Assembly (NCBI GenBank): GCA_023954855.1
Contig: JAGSGY010000012.1
Span: 35,663-99,662, forward strand
Source of the DNA: Pseudomonadota bacterium
Lineage (GTDB): Bacteria > Myxococcota_A > UBA796 > GCA-2862545
Length of the DNA stretch: 64,000 bases
Direction: 5' to 3'
Position 1 is the stretch's first letter. Every line of letters begins with the position of its first letter. Of this stretch, positions 30,023 through 38,282 are shown one piece after another. The notes below the pieces were generated by a model. That model saw nothing but the letters and a program-made list of their open reading frames with translations, had not been told where the DNA came from and searched no databases. The translations under genes were made by a program, and so were the position numbers.

Positions 30023-31225
30023 ATGCGCACCGCCATTTTTCTGTCCTTCGCACTGCTGGCCTGCAATGGGTCGGGAACTCCCGACGACGTGACGGACGAG
30101 GGCACCGACTCGAACGCGACGGGCGCCTGCAGCACCACGCCCGTGAGTGGCGTCGGCATCCAGATCGAGACCGTGGCTACCGGGGTCAGCGTGCCCACCG
30201 ACATCACCCATGCGGGAGACGGGTCCGGGCGCCTGTTCGTCACCACCCAAGAGGGTGAGATCCTGTACTTCGACGGTGAGCGCAACCGCTTCACCTTCAT
30301 GGACATCAAGTCGCGCGTGGGCTTTGGCGCCGGCTCGGAGCGGGGACTGTTCGCGGTCGCCTTCCACCCCAACTTCGCGACGAACAACAAGTTCTACGTG
30401 CACTACTCCGACACGAGCGGTGACACGGTGGTCAGCGAGTTCACGGCAAGCGGAAACACGGGCGACACGAGCTCAGAGCGCATCCTGCTGCAAGCCACCC
30501 AGCCCGCCGGAAACCACAACGGCGGTCGCGTGGCCTTTGGACCCGACGGCTACCTGTACATCGGCCTCGGTGACGGCGGCGGCGGTGGCGACACCTACAA
30601 CAACGGCCAGAACCAGGACACCTTCCTCGCGAAGATGCTGCGCATCGACGTCGACGGCAACAACAGCTCCAACGGCCAGTACGGAATCCCCGCCGACAAC
30701 CCGTTCATCGGCGTCGAGAACCACCGCAGCGAGACCTGGGCCTGGGGCTTGCGCAACCCGTGGAAGTTCAGCTGGGACCGCGAGACAGGGACCATGTGGA
30801 TTGCCGACGTAGGTCAGAACGCCTGGGAAGAGATCGACATTGGCAAGGCCGGCGGGAACTACGGCTGGAGTGAAGCCGAGGGCAACCACTGCTTCGGCGG
30901 AAGCTGCGACCTCAACCTCTACGAAGCCCCGATCTACGAGTACCCCCACAGCGTTGGCATCTCGATTGTCGGCGGCTTTGTATACCGTGGATGCGCCATG
31001 CCCGATCTCGCGGGCAACTACTTCTTCTCGGACACGCCGTGGAGCGGGAACTCCCCGCTGTGGAGCATCACCTGGGACGGTACCAACAACGCCGTTCAGG
31101 GCGCGGTGTGGATGGACCAGATCAGCGGCCGCGTCACCACGCTCGGCGAGGATGAAGAGGGCGAGATCTACATCGGTGAGTACACCAGCGGGCAGATCTA
31201 CAAGATCGTGCCATCGGGGACCTAG
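30023..31225 (+). CDS. PQQ-dependent aldose sugar dehydrogenase-like lipoprotein (copy 2)
   Basis: Lipoprotein of 400 aa (lipobox ALLAC near residue 14) that is a clear tandem paralogue of the previous gene. Shared blocks include THAGDGSGRLF, NHNGG, GPDGYLYIGLGDGGGGGD, GLRNPWKFSWDRETG and GGFVYRGCAMPDL. It lacks the Asp-rich linker of copy 1 and has a short spacer instead. The active-site His of NHNGG is present, so it is likely active. The two copies may act on different sugars. ATG at 30023 follows a purine-rich AGAGG. It is 6 bp upstream of the sigma factor gene. Confidence 0.9.
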   Translation: MRTAIFLSFALLACNGSGTPDDVTDEGTDSNATGACSTTPVSGVGIQIETVATGVSVPTDITHAGDGSGRLFVTTQEGEILYFDGERNRFTFMDIKSRVGFGAGSERGLFAVAFHPNFATNNKFYVHYSDTSGDTVVSEFTASGNTGDTSSERILLQATQPAGNHNGGRVAFGPDGYLYIGLGDGGGGGDTYNNGQNQDTFLAKMLRIDVDGNNSSNGQYGIPADNPFIGVENHRSETWAWGLRNPWKFSWDRETGTMWIADVGQNAWEEIDIGKAGGNYGWSEAEGNHCFGGSCDLNLYEAPIYEYPHSVGISIVGGFVYRGCAMPDLAGNYFFSDTPWSGNSPLWSITWDGTNNAVQGAVWMDQISGRVTTLGEDEEGEIYIGEYTSGQIYKIVPSGT

Positions 31226-31231
31226 ACCGCG

Positions 31232-31756
31232 TTGGAGGCGACCGACGCCCAGCTGATGACGCGCTACGTCGGCGGAGAGTCCGAGGCCTTTGACGACCTC
31301 TTTCGCCGGCACGCAGAGCGTCTGCACGGCTACTTTCGCCGCACGACCGGCAGCCAGGAGCTCGCCAACGACCTCACCCAGCAGACCTTCCTGCAGGTGC
31401 ACCGAGCGCGCCGCGACTACCGCCCGTCGGCGCCGTTCCGGCCGTGGCTGTACGCCATCGCCGCAAACCTTCGTCGGGACCACTTCCGTGCGCGAGGCCG
31501 TCGGCCAGAGGTCCTCCAGGATGAAGTGACGGCCGGCTCGGTCTCTCCCTCGACGTCGACGGCGAGCGACCGACTCGTTCGGCGCTGCGTCGGTTCGCTA
31601 CCCGAGGGACAGCGCGAGGTCGTGGTGATGCACTGGTTCTCGGAGCTGTCGATGTCCGAGATTGCGGGCTCGCTGGGTCTCAGCCTCTCGGCCGTCAAGG
31701 TCCGCGCCCACCGCGCTTACAAAGATCTCAAGCTCTGCCTCGGGGGTGAGTGTTGA
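31232..31756 (+). CDS. ECF-type RNA polymerase sigma factor
   Basis: ECF sigma factor of 174 aa. Region 2 includes FDDLFRRHAERLHGYFRR and LANDLTQQTFLQVHRARRDY; region 4 ends with ELSMSEIAGSLGLSLSAVKV and HRAYKDLK. The start is a TTG at 31232 directly after the dehydrogenase stop; no strong Shine-Dalgarno is present, which fits coupled translation, and an ATG eight codons later is possible. It overlaps the membrane anti-sigma gene. Being the distal part of the cytochrome/sugar-dehydrogenase operon, it probably responds to an envelope or substrate signal and may activate this same operon (inference). Confidence 0.92.
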   Translation: MEATDAQLMTRYVGGESEAFDDLFRRHAERLHGYFRRTTGSQELANDLTQQTFLQVHRARRDYRPSAPFRPWLYAIAANLRRDHFRARGRRPEVLQDEVTAGSVSPSTSTASDRLVRRCVGSLPEGQREVVVMHWFSELSMSEIAGSLGLSLSAVKVRAHRAYKDLKLCLGGEC

Positions 31757-32448
31757 GCGAGATCGAGCGGCCGCCAAAGCCCGACCTTCCCCCGACGCTC
31801 GCCGAGGCAGACGCCGAGGACATGTTGGGCGCCATTCGTCGTGACAACGCCGAGATGAGCCGTCTAAGCGGACTTCAGGCCTTGCCCACGCCCGTCCGGC
31901 AGGGCATCGCGATCGCATGCACACTTGGGATCTTGGCGTCGGTCTTGGGTCTGCAGGGCCTTCGCGAAGACTGGACGGCCCTGATGGGGCCCATCGGCCT
32001 GTTGGTCATCGGCGCGGCCCTGACCCTGGGATACGCCTTTCGCCCGATCTGGCGTCCGAATCCACACCCAGGTCGACGCCTGAGCATTGCAGGGGCCGGC
32101 CTCGTGCTCGTGGCCTTCGTGTCGATCATCCCCGAGCTCTGGCCGGGGGTGCTCCCCCCTGTGTCTGCACGCCCGCGAATCGACGCGGCATGCGCGACCG
32201 CGTCTGCGTTTGACGGCGGTGTGGTCCTGCTGGCCTTTCTTCTGCTCGACCGCCACCGCGGCCAGCGATTGTTCTCAGCGATGGCCATCGGCTCGACCGG
32301 GGCGCTACTGGCCTTCGCAGTTCAGACCCTGCACTGTCCCGCGGTGCACGCCGGACATCTGCTCGTGACCCACGCGCTGGCCGGGGCCCTCGGCGGTGCT
32401 GTCGCCTACCTGCTCGCTAGGCGCGCAGCCGCACGCGCACGGGGATGA
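31750..32448 (+). CDS. Membrane anti-sigma factor (NrsF/DUF1109-like)
   Basis: Protein of 232 aa with a cytoplasmic N-terminus of about 50 residues and six likely membrane helices, the topology of NrsF/DUF1109 anti-sigma factors. The pair HCPAVHAGHLLVTH between the last helices matches the conserved Cys-Pro/His block of that family, though the match is by eye. The GTG start overlaps the end of the sigma gene by 7 bp, as expected for sigma/anti-sigma pairs. It likely holds the sigma factor at the membrane until a periplasmic signal arrives. Its last 32 bp overlap the 3' end of greB on the other strand. Confidence 0.75.
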   Translation: MLSEIERPPKPDLPPTLAEADAEDMLGAIRRDNAEMSRLSGLQALPTPVRQGIAIACTLGILASVLGLQGLREDWTALMGPIGLLVIGAALTLGYAFRPIWRPNPHPGRRLSIAGAGLVLVAFVSIIPELWPGVLPPVSARPRIDAACATASAFDGGVVLLAFLLLDRHRGQRLFSAMAIGSTGALLAFAVQTLHCPAVHAGHLLVTHALAGALGGAVAYLLARRAAARARG

Positions 32449-32956
32449 GGTCGTCCGGGAGCTCCGGCTGTGGGTCGTAGCGAACCTCGATCACTTCGAA
32501 CTCGCGGTCACCGCGCGGGGCCTTGACGATGGCGTCGTCGCCCTCGACTTTGCCGAGCAGAGCCTTGGCCAGCGGCGACTTCCAGCTGATCACGCCACTC
32601 TCGACATCGATCTCGTCCTCACCGTAGATCGTCCAGGTCTGCTGCTCGCCCTCTTCGTCCTCAACGACCACGGTCGCCCCGAACTTCACCTCGGGACCCG
32701 TCTGGGTCGCTGGGTCCACTTGGATGATGTTGCCGAGTCGGCCAATCAAGAAGCGAAGGCGACTATCGATGTCACGCAGCTTCCGCTTGCCGAACAAGTA
32801 CGCCGCATTCTCGCTGCGATCACCCTGTTCTGCGGCGACACGCACCTCGACGGCCGTCTCTGGACGAAGCGTTCGCTGGAGGTAGTCGAGCTCGCGGCGA
32901 AGCAGCTCGAGGCCATTGATCGTGATGAAGTTCGGAGTTCCCACCAAGGCTCCCAT
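32417..32956 (-). CDS. greB: Transcription elongation factor GreB
   Basis: GreB-type transcript cleavage factor of 179 aa that restarts back-tracked RNA polymerase. The N-terminal coiled coil has TLRPETAVEVRVAAEQGDRSENAAY followed by GKRKLRDIDSRLRFL, with the catalytic tip acidic pair in the D-x-S-E region (GDRSEN). The C-terminal FKBP-like domain holds FGATVVVEDEEG and SWKSPLAKALLG, a characteristic GreA/GreB ending motif. The N-terminus may begin at GTG 32944, which has GGAG 5 nt upstream, rather than ATG 32956. It overlaps the anti-sigma gene by 32 bp at the 3' ends. Confidence 0.95.
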   Translation of the reverse strand: MGALVGTPNFITINGLELLRRELDYLQRTLRPETAVEVRVAAEQGDRSENAAYLFGKRKLRDIDSRLRFLIGRLGNIIQVDPATQTGPEVKFGATVVVEDEEGEQQTWTIYGEDEIDVESGVISWKSPLAKALLGKVEGDDAIVKAPRGDREFEVIEVRYDPQPELPDDLIPVRVRLRA

Positions 32957-33002
32957 GGGCAGCGGTCGAAAAAGCCGGTAGGCTTACTGCGTAGGAGACG
33001 CC

Positions 33003-33266
33003 GTGTCGAACAAGCCCGTCAAGACCAATGCCCTCGCGTGGTCCGGCTCAAGCCGCCGCGTCGCCGAGGGAAAGGCGAACCAAGGCGCAGTAGAGGGCTT
33101 CTCGCTCGGCGTGGCGGAGACCCGAACCGCAACCGCCGCAGAAGCGACCCGACCGCGCGGAAAGAGCGCATTCACCGAGCGCCCGTGCGTCGATGTGCAG
33201 CAGATGGCCGACGACGAGCCCCGCCCCGCCCGCTCGAACGGCCGGGTCAAGCTGGACCGCTACTAG
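33003..33266 (+). CDS. Small charged protein, unknown
   Basis: Protein of 87 aa with a GTG start at 33003 and AGGAG 5 nt upstream. It is rich in Arg, Ala, Glu and Lys, with little hydrophobic content and no predicted signal or membrane segment, and looks mostly disordered; one Cys is in RPCVDVQQ. The third codon positions are GC-rich as in neighbouring genes. No family was recognised. It sits 46 bp from greB on the opposite strand and is followed after 4 bp by the subtilase gene, so the two may be co-transcribed; any link is unknown. Confidence 0.6.
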   Translation: MSNKPVKTNALAWSGSSRRVAEGKANQGAVEGFSLGVAETRTATAAEATRPRGKSAFTERPCVDVQQMADDEPRPARSNGRVKLDRY

Positions 33267-33270
33267 GCCC

Positions 33271-34446
33271 ATGCTCCTACTCCTAGCCTCACTCTGCTTG
33301 GCGGCGGATGTGGCGGTCTTTGTCGAGGAGGTCCCTGACGACGCCCGCCTCGCCCTCGGTCCCCAGGCCGCTGGTGTCGAGCAGGCCACCGGGGTTCGCC
33401 TGAGCCACTGGGTCGTTCTCGACGAGCTGGACGTCCCTACGGGTGCGAAGTGGACCCGCCTAGGCGCCCCAGTGGCCCCACCCTTTGAACGGCACGACTA
33501 CCTGCCCCAGACCCCCGCATTCGACCAGGACTGGCTCGCGCCCGTGCCTTTTGGACTGGGTGCCCAGAAGCTGTGGTCGTGGCCCGGAGGCACGGGTCTT
33601 CACGTGGTCCTCGCCGATGTGGAGTACGACTACGACGCCTTCCACGAAGACCTTCGGGGCAACCTTCCCACAGTCACAGGCGGCGAACCGCTGGGTGAGT
33701 TCGCGTACCACGGCAACGCCTCCATCGGCATCGCCGCAGCCGCCCGCGACGGCTTCGGGACCTCCGGGGCCGCACCAGATGCCGCCGTACTCGTCGCCTA
33801 CCCGATGTACGGCGGACAGTGGAACCCCGCCCGCGCCGTCGTCGACGCAAGCGCCACGCTCCGGCCGGGGGACGTCTTGCTCATCGAGCAGCAGACCCAG
33901 CCTGACGGGCAGTTCGCACCCGTCTCGGCCAATCCGATGATCGCCGACGCCCTCGAGGCGGCGGTGCTGTTGGGCCTCGTGGTGATCGAGCCCATGGGAA
34001 ATGGCGGGCGCGATGTCGATCCCCTCGACCTGCCGTCGATCGGTACACTCCGTGTGGGCGGGGAAGAGCCTCGGACCAAGGCGGCGCTCATCTCGTCGAA
34101 CTATGGCGCCGCCGCCGACGTACGCGGATGGGCAGCCGCGATTCCCTCGCCAACCACCGACGCCTATACGCCGGACTTGTTCTTTCCCGAGGACGACCCG
34201 CAGCAGGCCTACACCTCACAGTTCGGGGGAACCAGCGGCGCGAGCGCGCAGGTTGCAGGCGTCTGCGCACAGATTCAGTCCATCGCCACGGCGGTGTACG
34301 GCGAGCCACTCCCGCCCGCCATCGTGCGGCAGGGGCTGATGCAGACCGGTGTGGCACAGCGCGATGGCCTCACCCTCGCGGAGGAGCGTCCCGTCGGCGC
34401 AGGGCTCGATGCACAGGCCTTCGCCCGGACCTACCTGGTCCCCTGA
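33271..34446 (+). CDS. Subtilisin-like serine peptidase (S8), exported
   Basis: Exported S8 peptidase of 391 aa. A signal peptide of about 11 residues (LLLLASLCLAA) is at the N-terminus, then a pre-domain of some 100 residues. The catalytic triad is visible: Asp in VVLADVEYDYDAFHEDL, His in YHGNASIGIAAAA, and Ser in GGTSGASAQVAGV; the oxyanion Asn is in EPMGNGG. The His motif is HGNASIG instead of the usual HGTHVAG, and the Asp motif is also divergent, as in many bacterial subtilases outside the classical group. It likely acts in the periplasm or outside the cell. ATG at 33271 lies 4 bp after the previous stop. It ends directly against the convergent lipoprotein gene. Confidence 0.9.
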   Translation: MLLLLASLCLAADVAVFVEEVPDDARLALGPQAAGVEQATGVRLSHWVVLDELDVPTGAKWTRLGAPVAPPFERHDYLPQTPAFDQDWLAPVPFGLGAQKLWSWPGGTGLHVVLADVEYDYDAFHEDLRGNLPTVTGGEPLGEFAYHGNASIGIAAAARDGFGTSGAAPDAAVLVAYPMYGGQWNPARAVVDASATLRPGDVLLIEQQTQPDGQFAPVSANPMIADALEAAVLLGLVVIEPMGNGGRDVDPLDLPSIGTLRVGGEEPRTKAALISSNYGAAADVRGWAAAIPSPTTDAYTPDLFFPEDDPQQAYTSQFGGTSGASAQVAGVCAQIQSIATAVYGEPLPPAIVRQGLMQTGVAQRDGLTLAEERPVGAGLDAQAFARTYLVP

Positions 34447-34719
34447 CTAGGGGCACTTCTGCTTGGCGAGGGTGGCGGTGCCGACCGTCCCGCCCATGTG
34501 CGTGACCGTGAGTCCCTTGCAGGTCTCGCCGTCCTTGGCGATCCAGGTCCAGGCGAGATCCGTGGTCACGTCGGGCTCACCGAGCGCGGCGGTCAGCTTG
34601 CCTTGCGCCTCGTCCCACTTCTGGAAGGGCTTCACTTCGCCTTTGGCTGCCTCGAGCTCGGCAACCGTGCGTCCACCGGAACCGCAAGCGAGCAGAAGGG
34701 AGAGCAACAGCGTGTACAT
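34447..34719 (-). CDS. Small lipoprotein, unknown
   Basis: Lipoprotein of 90 aa with signal YTLLLSLLLACG (lipobox LLLAC, Cys12) and ATG at 34719 preceded by GAGAGG. The mature part has a helical Glu/Lys-rich start (VAELEAAKGEVKPF) and then a compact domain with LAWTWIAKDGETCKGLTVTHMGG and a C-terminal KQKCP; the two Cys could form a disulfide. No family was recognised. Its stop abuts the subtilase stop on the other strand, and it lies 34 bp from the 3' end of the sensor kinase gene, so it may be read from that promoter. Confidence 0.7.
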   Translation of the reverse strand: MYTLLLSLLLACGSGGRTVAELEAAKGEVKPFQKWDEAQGKLTAALGEPDVTTDLAWTWIAKDGETCKGLTVTHMGGTVGTATLAKQKCP

Positions 34720-34753
34720 GGGACCTCTCAGGGTGACTGGAGACCGGAGGATG

Positions 34754-36793
34754 TCATCGGCGCGCAGGAAGACGCAAGCTGAAGCGTGCACCACCATCGA
34801 GGCCGTCGGTGCAGCGCACCTTTCCACCATGGGCCTTTGCGGTGCTCGCGACCTGGGCCAGGCCGAGGCCGTGGCCACCCGCAAGTCCGCGGTGCGGCCC
34901 CTCGACCCTCACAAAGCGCTCGAAGATCTCCCTCCGACGCTCCTTGGGCACGCCGAGACCATTGTCGGCGACATCCACGACCACCCAGCCGCCGTCTTCG
35001 TTGAGAGTGAGTTCCACCCTTGAGGCCACGTCACCGCGCTTGTACTTGAGCGCGTTGTCGAGCAGGCAACCGACGGCATCGCGCACGCCCTCCATGTCGC
35101 CCATCACCTCGGACGTCGCGTGCAGATCCGCAGATAGGGCAACTCCACCCGCCTCGAGTCGCGGCCCCCACATGTCGATGGCCTCGAGTACCGCTTCCTC
35201 CGGGTCGAAGGGCTGCTTCTTTGGCAAGCTCGGGGCACGAGACGACGCGAGGATCTGGTTGACCCGCTCGGTCAGGCGATCGGCCTCGTTCACGATCCGG
35301 CCGGCCATCAACTCCAACTGCGCAGACGACTTGAAGGCGCCGAGCTGCAGGTTCTCGGCCATCACCCGGATGCCAGCCAACGGCGTGCGCAGCTCATGGG
35401 TCACACGGGTTGTGAACTCTCGCTGGCGCTCCAGCATGCGATCCTGCTGGAGCGTCGCGCGGTACAGAGCCCAGATCGCCGCGAACGTCACGAAGGCTGC
35501 GAAGAAGACGATGGTGAGAATCCAGCGCCATTGGGTCTCGAGCACGGCGACGCGCGCATCGACCACACCCACGCCCACGCCCACGCGTAGGTGAGTCAGC
35601 GTCTCGTCGAAGGGCACCTCGAAGAGCACCTCCTCATCGAGTCCAGGTCCAGCTTGCCAGGCACCCGAAGCGTCCGAGATCACCATGGAGCGGCGCAGCT
35701 CAGGCCGAAGGCCCATCAAGAAGGACTGCAGCAGTTCCTCTTGGTCCAGCGCCAGCGCGACACCCAGCCGGCCGTTGTCCGCAGTGCCGTAGTAGATCAG
35801 GAACGGTCGAGCAGCGTCGTACTGGTCGTGCACGAAGCGGGCGGGCTCACTAACCGGCTCGTCGTACCGGGGAAGAATGCGCTCATCGACCTCACGCCAG
35901 GCACGCTGACGCCGCTCGGCGCGGTCGAGTGCGCGCATGATCAGCTCGATATCGTCATCCCAGCCGGCCTCTTCGAGTTCCTTGAGAATCGGCCAGCGGA
36001 CGTATTGCAGGGTATGCCGATCGAGAGCCGGGGCGTCGAGCGCGAGCAACTCGAGGCCCGTGCGCGAGAGGAGCTGCAGTGCCTGTCCGTGCCGGCCGAG
36101 CTTGTGCAGCACTTGCGAGCGCTGGGTGCGGTGCGTCACGAGGCGGTACGGCGCAACCCCGAGCCGCACGCCCTGTGCGAGCCGTCCGCGGACGCTGATG
36201 GGAACGGAGTCCAGGGCCTGGAGCGCATCCTGATAACGCTGCGCCTCTGCAAGAAAGCGGGCCGCTTCCGCGGACGCGCGGAGACGAACGGCGAGATCAT
36301 CGACCGAGCGACAATCATCCAGATAGGCCTCGGCAATCGTGCCCGCTTCGATGAGGGGGTCGTCCGAGAGCCCCCGCGCGCGAGCCAAGCACTCGTGCTC
36401 GTAGACCTGTTGAGTGTCCTCACCATCGGCGCGAGCTGGAAAGACGAGCGTCGCGCGAACCCTCACCTCGCTGTCGCCGCCCGCGGGCGGAAGCACCCAG
36501 ATGTAGAGGCCATCAAATCCGTTGTCACGCAGGCGGAGCCGCTCTTGAAGCGCGCGTGCCTCCTGCCGTCGGCCCGAAGAAGCGGTCTCGAGAATCAGGT
36601 CGAGTTCTCCTACCAGGCCCCGCTCCCAGCCTTCCACGTAGGCCTCGAGCTCGGACTGAACCGTCGACGTCTCGCGCTGGTACAGATCGGATCGGCTCGT
36701 TGCCAAGACCCAGAGCACCGTGGCGAGAAGGGCCACAAAGGCGAGCACCGTGACGCCGAGCAGTGGGCGTCGCAACGAGCGAAGGTCGAGCAT
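34754..36793 (-). CDS. Membrane sensor histidine kinase
   Basis: Inner-membrane histidine kinase of 679 aa. One hydrophobic helix (about 13-32) and another at about 420-447 frame a periplasmic sensor region of nearly 390 residues, rich in helices. The HisKA domain has phospho-acceptor His in RVTHELRTPLAGIR, and the ATPase domain has LLDNALKYKRG, DNGLGVPKE and GHGLGLA. The HisKA/ATPase pair is typical. The periplasmic part was not matched to a known sensor fold. No response regulator is adjacent; the OmpR-type regulator at 43581 is a candidate partner only by proximity. It follows the XRE gene by 64 bp on the same strand. Confidence 0.93.
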   Translation of the reverse strand: MLDLRSLRRPLLGVTVLAFVALLATVLWVLATSRSDLYQRETSTVQSELEAYVEGWERGLVGELDLILETASSGRRQEARALQERLRLRDNGFDGLYIWVLPPAGGDSEVRVRATLVFPARADGEDTQQVYEHECLARARGLSDDPLIEAGTIAEAYLDDCRSVDDLAVRLRASAEAARFLAEAQRYQDALQALDSVPISVRGRLAQGVRLGVAPYRLVTHRTQRSQVLHKLGRHGQALQLLSRTGLELLALDAPALDRHTLQYVRWPILKELEEAGWDDDIELIMRALDRAERRQRAWREVDERILPRYDEPVSEPARFVHDQYDAARPFLIYYGTADNGRLGVALALDQEELLQSFLMGLRPELRRSMVISDASGAWQAGPGLDEEVLFEVPFDETLTHLRVGVGVGVVDARVAVLETQWRWILTIVFFAAFVTFAAIWALYRATLQQDRMLERQREFTTRVTHELRTPLAGIRVMAENLQLGAFKSSAQLELMAGRIVNEADRLTERVNQILASSRAPSLPKKQPFDPEEAVLEAIDMWGPRLEAGGVALSADLHATSEVMGDMEGVRDAVGCLLDNALKYKRGDVASRVELTLNEDGGWVVVDVADNGLGVPKERRREIFERFVRVEGPHRGLAGGHGLGLAQVASTAKAHGGKVRCTDGLDGGARFSLRLPARR

Positions 36794-36857
36794 GACTGCG
36801 GCTAACCCGGTCTTCGCCGGGCGTGCGGTCGCAAGGCGTCACATCGACCGACGCCGG

Positions 36858-37109
36858 TCAGCCCGTGCTGGCTTGCGGACCCGCGACATGGACGCCGGGC
36901 TCATCGGTCGGCGAGATCTGGACGTCGATCCGAAGACCGAGCGCCGCAGCCCAACCATCGACCAGATGGAGCGGGAAACGACGACGTCCGTTCTCGATTC
37001 GCGAGACCTCAGAGGCCGACAAACCGATCCGTTCGCCAACGTCCGCCTGACGGAGGTCATGGCGGCGACGGTATTCCTTAAGGACAGACACCAGATCTTT
37101 AGTACTCAT
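36858..37109 (-). CDS. Small XRE-family helix-turn-helix regulator
   Basis: Cro/C1-type regulator of 83 aa. The helix-turn-helix lies in RQADVGERIGLSASEVSRIENG, with the usual E-N-G after the recognition helix. It has no other domain; the tail is short and acidic. Codon use is less GC-biased at third positions than in neighbouring genes (for example AGT ACT AAA GAT at the start), hinting at recent arrival. The gene diverges from nothing (its upstream neighbour, the HEAT-like gene, points the same way), and a near-perfect 13-bp inverted repeat lies 28-59 bp upstream of the start. It may repress its own promoter and affect the sensor kinase gene downstream. Confidence 0.85.
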   Translation of the reverse strand: MSTKDLVSVLKEYRRRHDLRQADVGERIGLSASEVSRIENGRRRFPLHLVDGWAAALGLRIDVQISPTDEPGVHVAGPQASTG

Positions 37110-37136
37110 GCACTAGAGGTACACCGCTCATCGACT

Positions 37137-37168
37137 TGTCATGGTGTCAAACGCATGACGCCATGACA
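37137..37168. promoter_or_regulatory. Inverted repeat, candidate XRE operator
   Basis: Arms TGTCATGGTGTCA (37137-37149) and TGACGCCATGACA (37156-37168) are inverted repeats with one mismatch, spaced by 6 bp. They lie 28-59 bp upstream of the XRE gene start. On the minus strand the left arm overlaps TTGACA (complement of 37145-37150), a consensus-like -35, so binding here could block RNA polymerase. A partial half-site TGACACC recurs near 37186-37192. No good -10 was seen at a 16-18 bp spacing, so the promoter assignment is tentative. Confidence 0.45.
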
Positions 37169-37209
37169 TGTCGCGCATATGCAGCTGACACCTGACTTTC
37201 TCGACAGCC

Positions 37210-38151
37210 TCACAATCCAGACGCGGCAATATCCCTGACAGGCGCGGGCCCCTCGTTCACCGCACGGACGAGCGCGGCCCGCACCTTCTCGCGGGCATCG
37301 GAACCGAGGTCTTCCCGCTCGAGCATCCGGATCAGCCCATCTGCGGCGCTGGCTCGCTCGGAACCACCGCCCTCGAAGAGACGCTCGGTTAGGCACGCGA
37401 CGGTGAGCACGCCGCCCTGCTCGACCAGCGCCTTGAGCAGGCGCGCCTCTTCGTCCCCGACCGGCCCCTGCTGCTCCATGACCAACAGGCCGACGAACAT
37501 GCGCTCCACATCCAGCTGGTGGTCGCGGAGGGCGAGGTTGGCGTCAGCATCTCCGCTGAGGGCGAGCACAGTGTAGACGCGCAGAGCCCCTCGTACGTCC
37601 CCCGCATCCTCGCGGGCGGTGGCAAGCAGCGCGAGGTCCCCTTCGCTGCGCCCTTCTGCCGCGAGGGCGGCGAGTGCCTTGCGCGGCTGACCCGATGCGA
37701 GAAAGCGTCGAGCATCGCCAGCACGTGCGCCGGGTCGATGCGCAGCCTCATCGCCGAGAACCCAGCCCGCGTAGACCGCCGCCTGCGCCGAAGCGGGCTG
37801 CAGTCCCACGCGAGTCCAAACCGCCGAAGCAGCTTGCAGACCCGCTTCGTCGGGGATGGACTCCGCGAACTCCCGCCGCTGCTGAGCCCGCTGTCGCGCG
37901 CGAACGGCATCGATGGCCTCCATCGCCGCCACGCGCACATCGCTTCGCTCGTGTTCGGCCAAGCTCCGAAGCACACCGACCTCGGCCCGCCCTCCAGAAG
38001 CGCCGATCACATGAATCGCCGCGAGGGTCCCAATCTCGACGGGCACGTGGCCCACCGGGTACCGGCTCAGCAGCTCCACCGCATCATCGACAGTCCCCTC
38101 CGCAGCCTGCGATGGCGTGCCGAGTAGAAGGACCGAGAGAAGGAAAAACAC
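37210..38151 (-). CDS. Exported HEAT-like repeat protein
   Basis: Exported protein of 313 aa. GTG at 38151 was chosen because GGAG lies 5 nt upstream and it begins a signal peptide (FFLLSVLLLGTPSQA, cleavage before AEG). The mature part is wholly alpha-helical with repeated EVGVLRSLAEHERSDVRVAA and LRVYTVLALSGDADANLALR type units, resembling HEAT or armadillo-like or TPR-like repeats, so it is probably a protein-binding scaffold in the periplasm. No enzyme motif is seen. It shares the intergenic region 38152-38282 with the divergent FG-GAP-like lipoprotein gene. Confidence 0.72.
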   Translation of the reverse strand: MFFLLSVLLLGTPSQAAEGTVDDAVELLSRYPVGHVPVEIGTLAAIHVIGASGGRAEVGVLRSLAEHERSDVRVAAMEAIDAVRARQRAQQRREFAESIPDEAGLQAASAVWTRVGLQPASAQAAVYAGWVLGDEAAHRPGARAGDARRFLASGQPRKALAALAAEGRSEGDLALLATAREDAGDVRGALRVYTVLALSGDADANLALRDHQLDVERMFVGLLVMEQQGPVGDEEARLLKALVEQGGVLTVACLTERLFEGGGSERASAADGLIRMLEREDLGSDAREKVRAALVRAVNEGPAPVRDIAASGL

Positions 38152-38282
38152 GGAGACTCCAGTTGCAGCGTAGCTGACATTCTGCTGACCTGCCCACTTT
38201 GACCTTCGGCGAAGGGAGAGGTTCCGCAGCTTGACGACGGGCCTCCAACCGGGCACCTGCCAGTTCAAGAATGGAGACGTCG

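Noticed and set aside
35591..36805. Plus-strand open frame opposite the sensor kinase
   Set aside because: Antisense shadow of a well-supported kinase gene; no ribosome site or domain.
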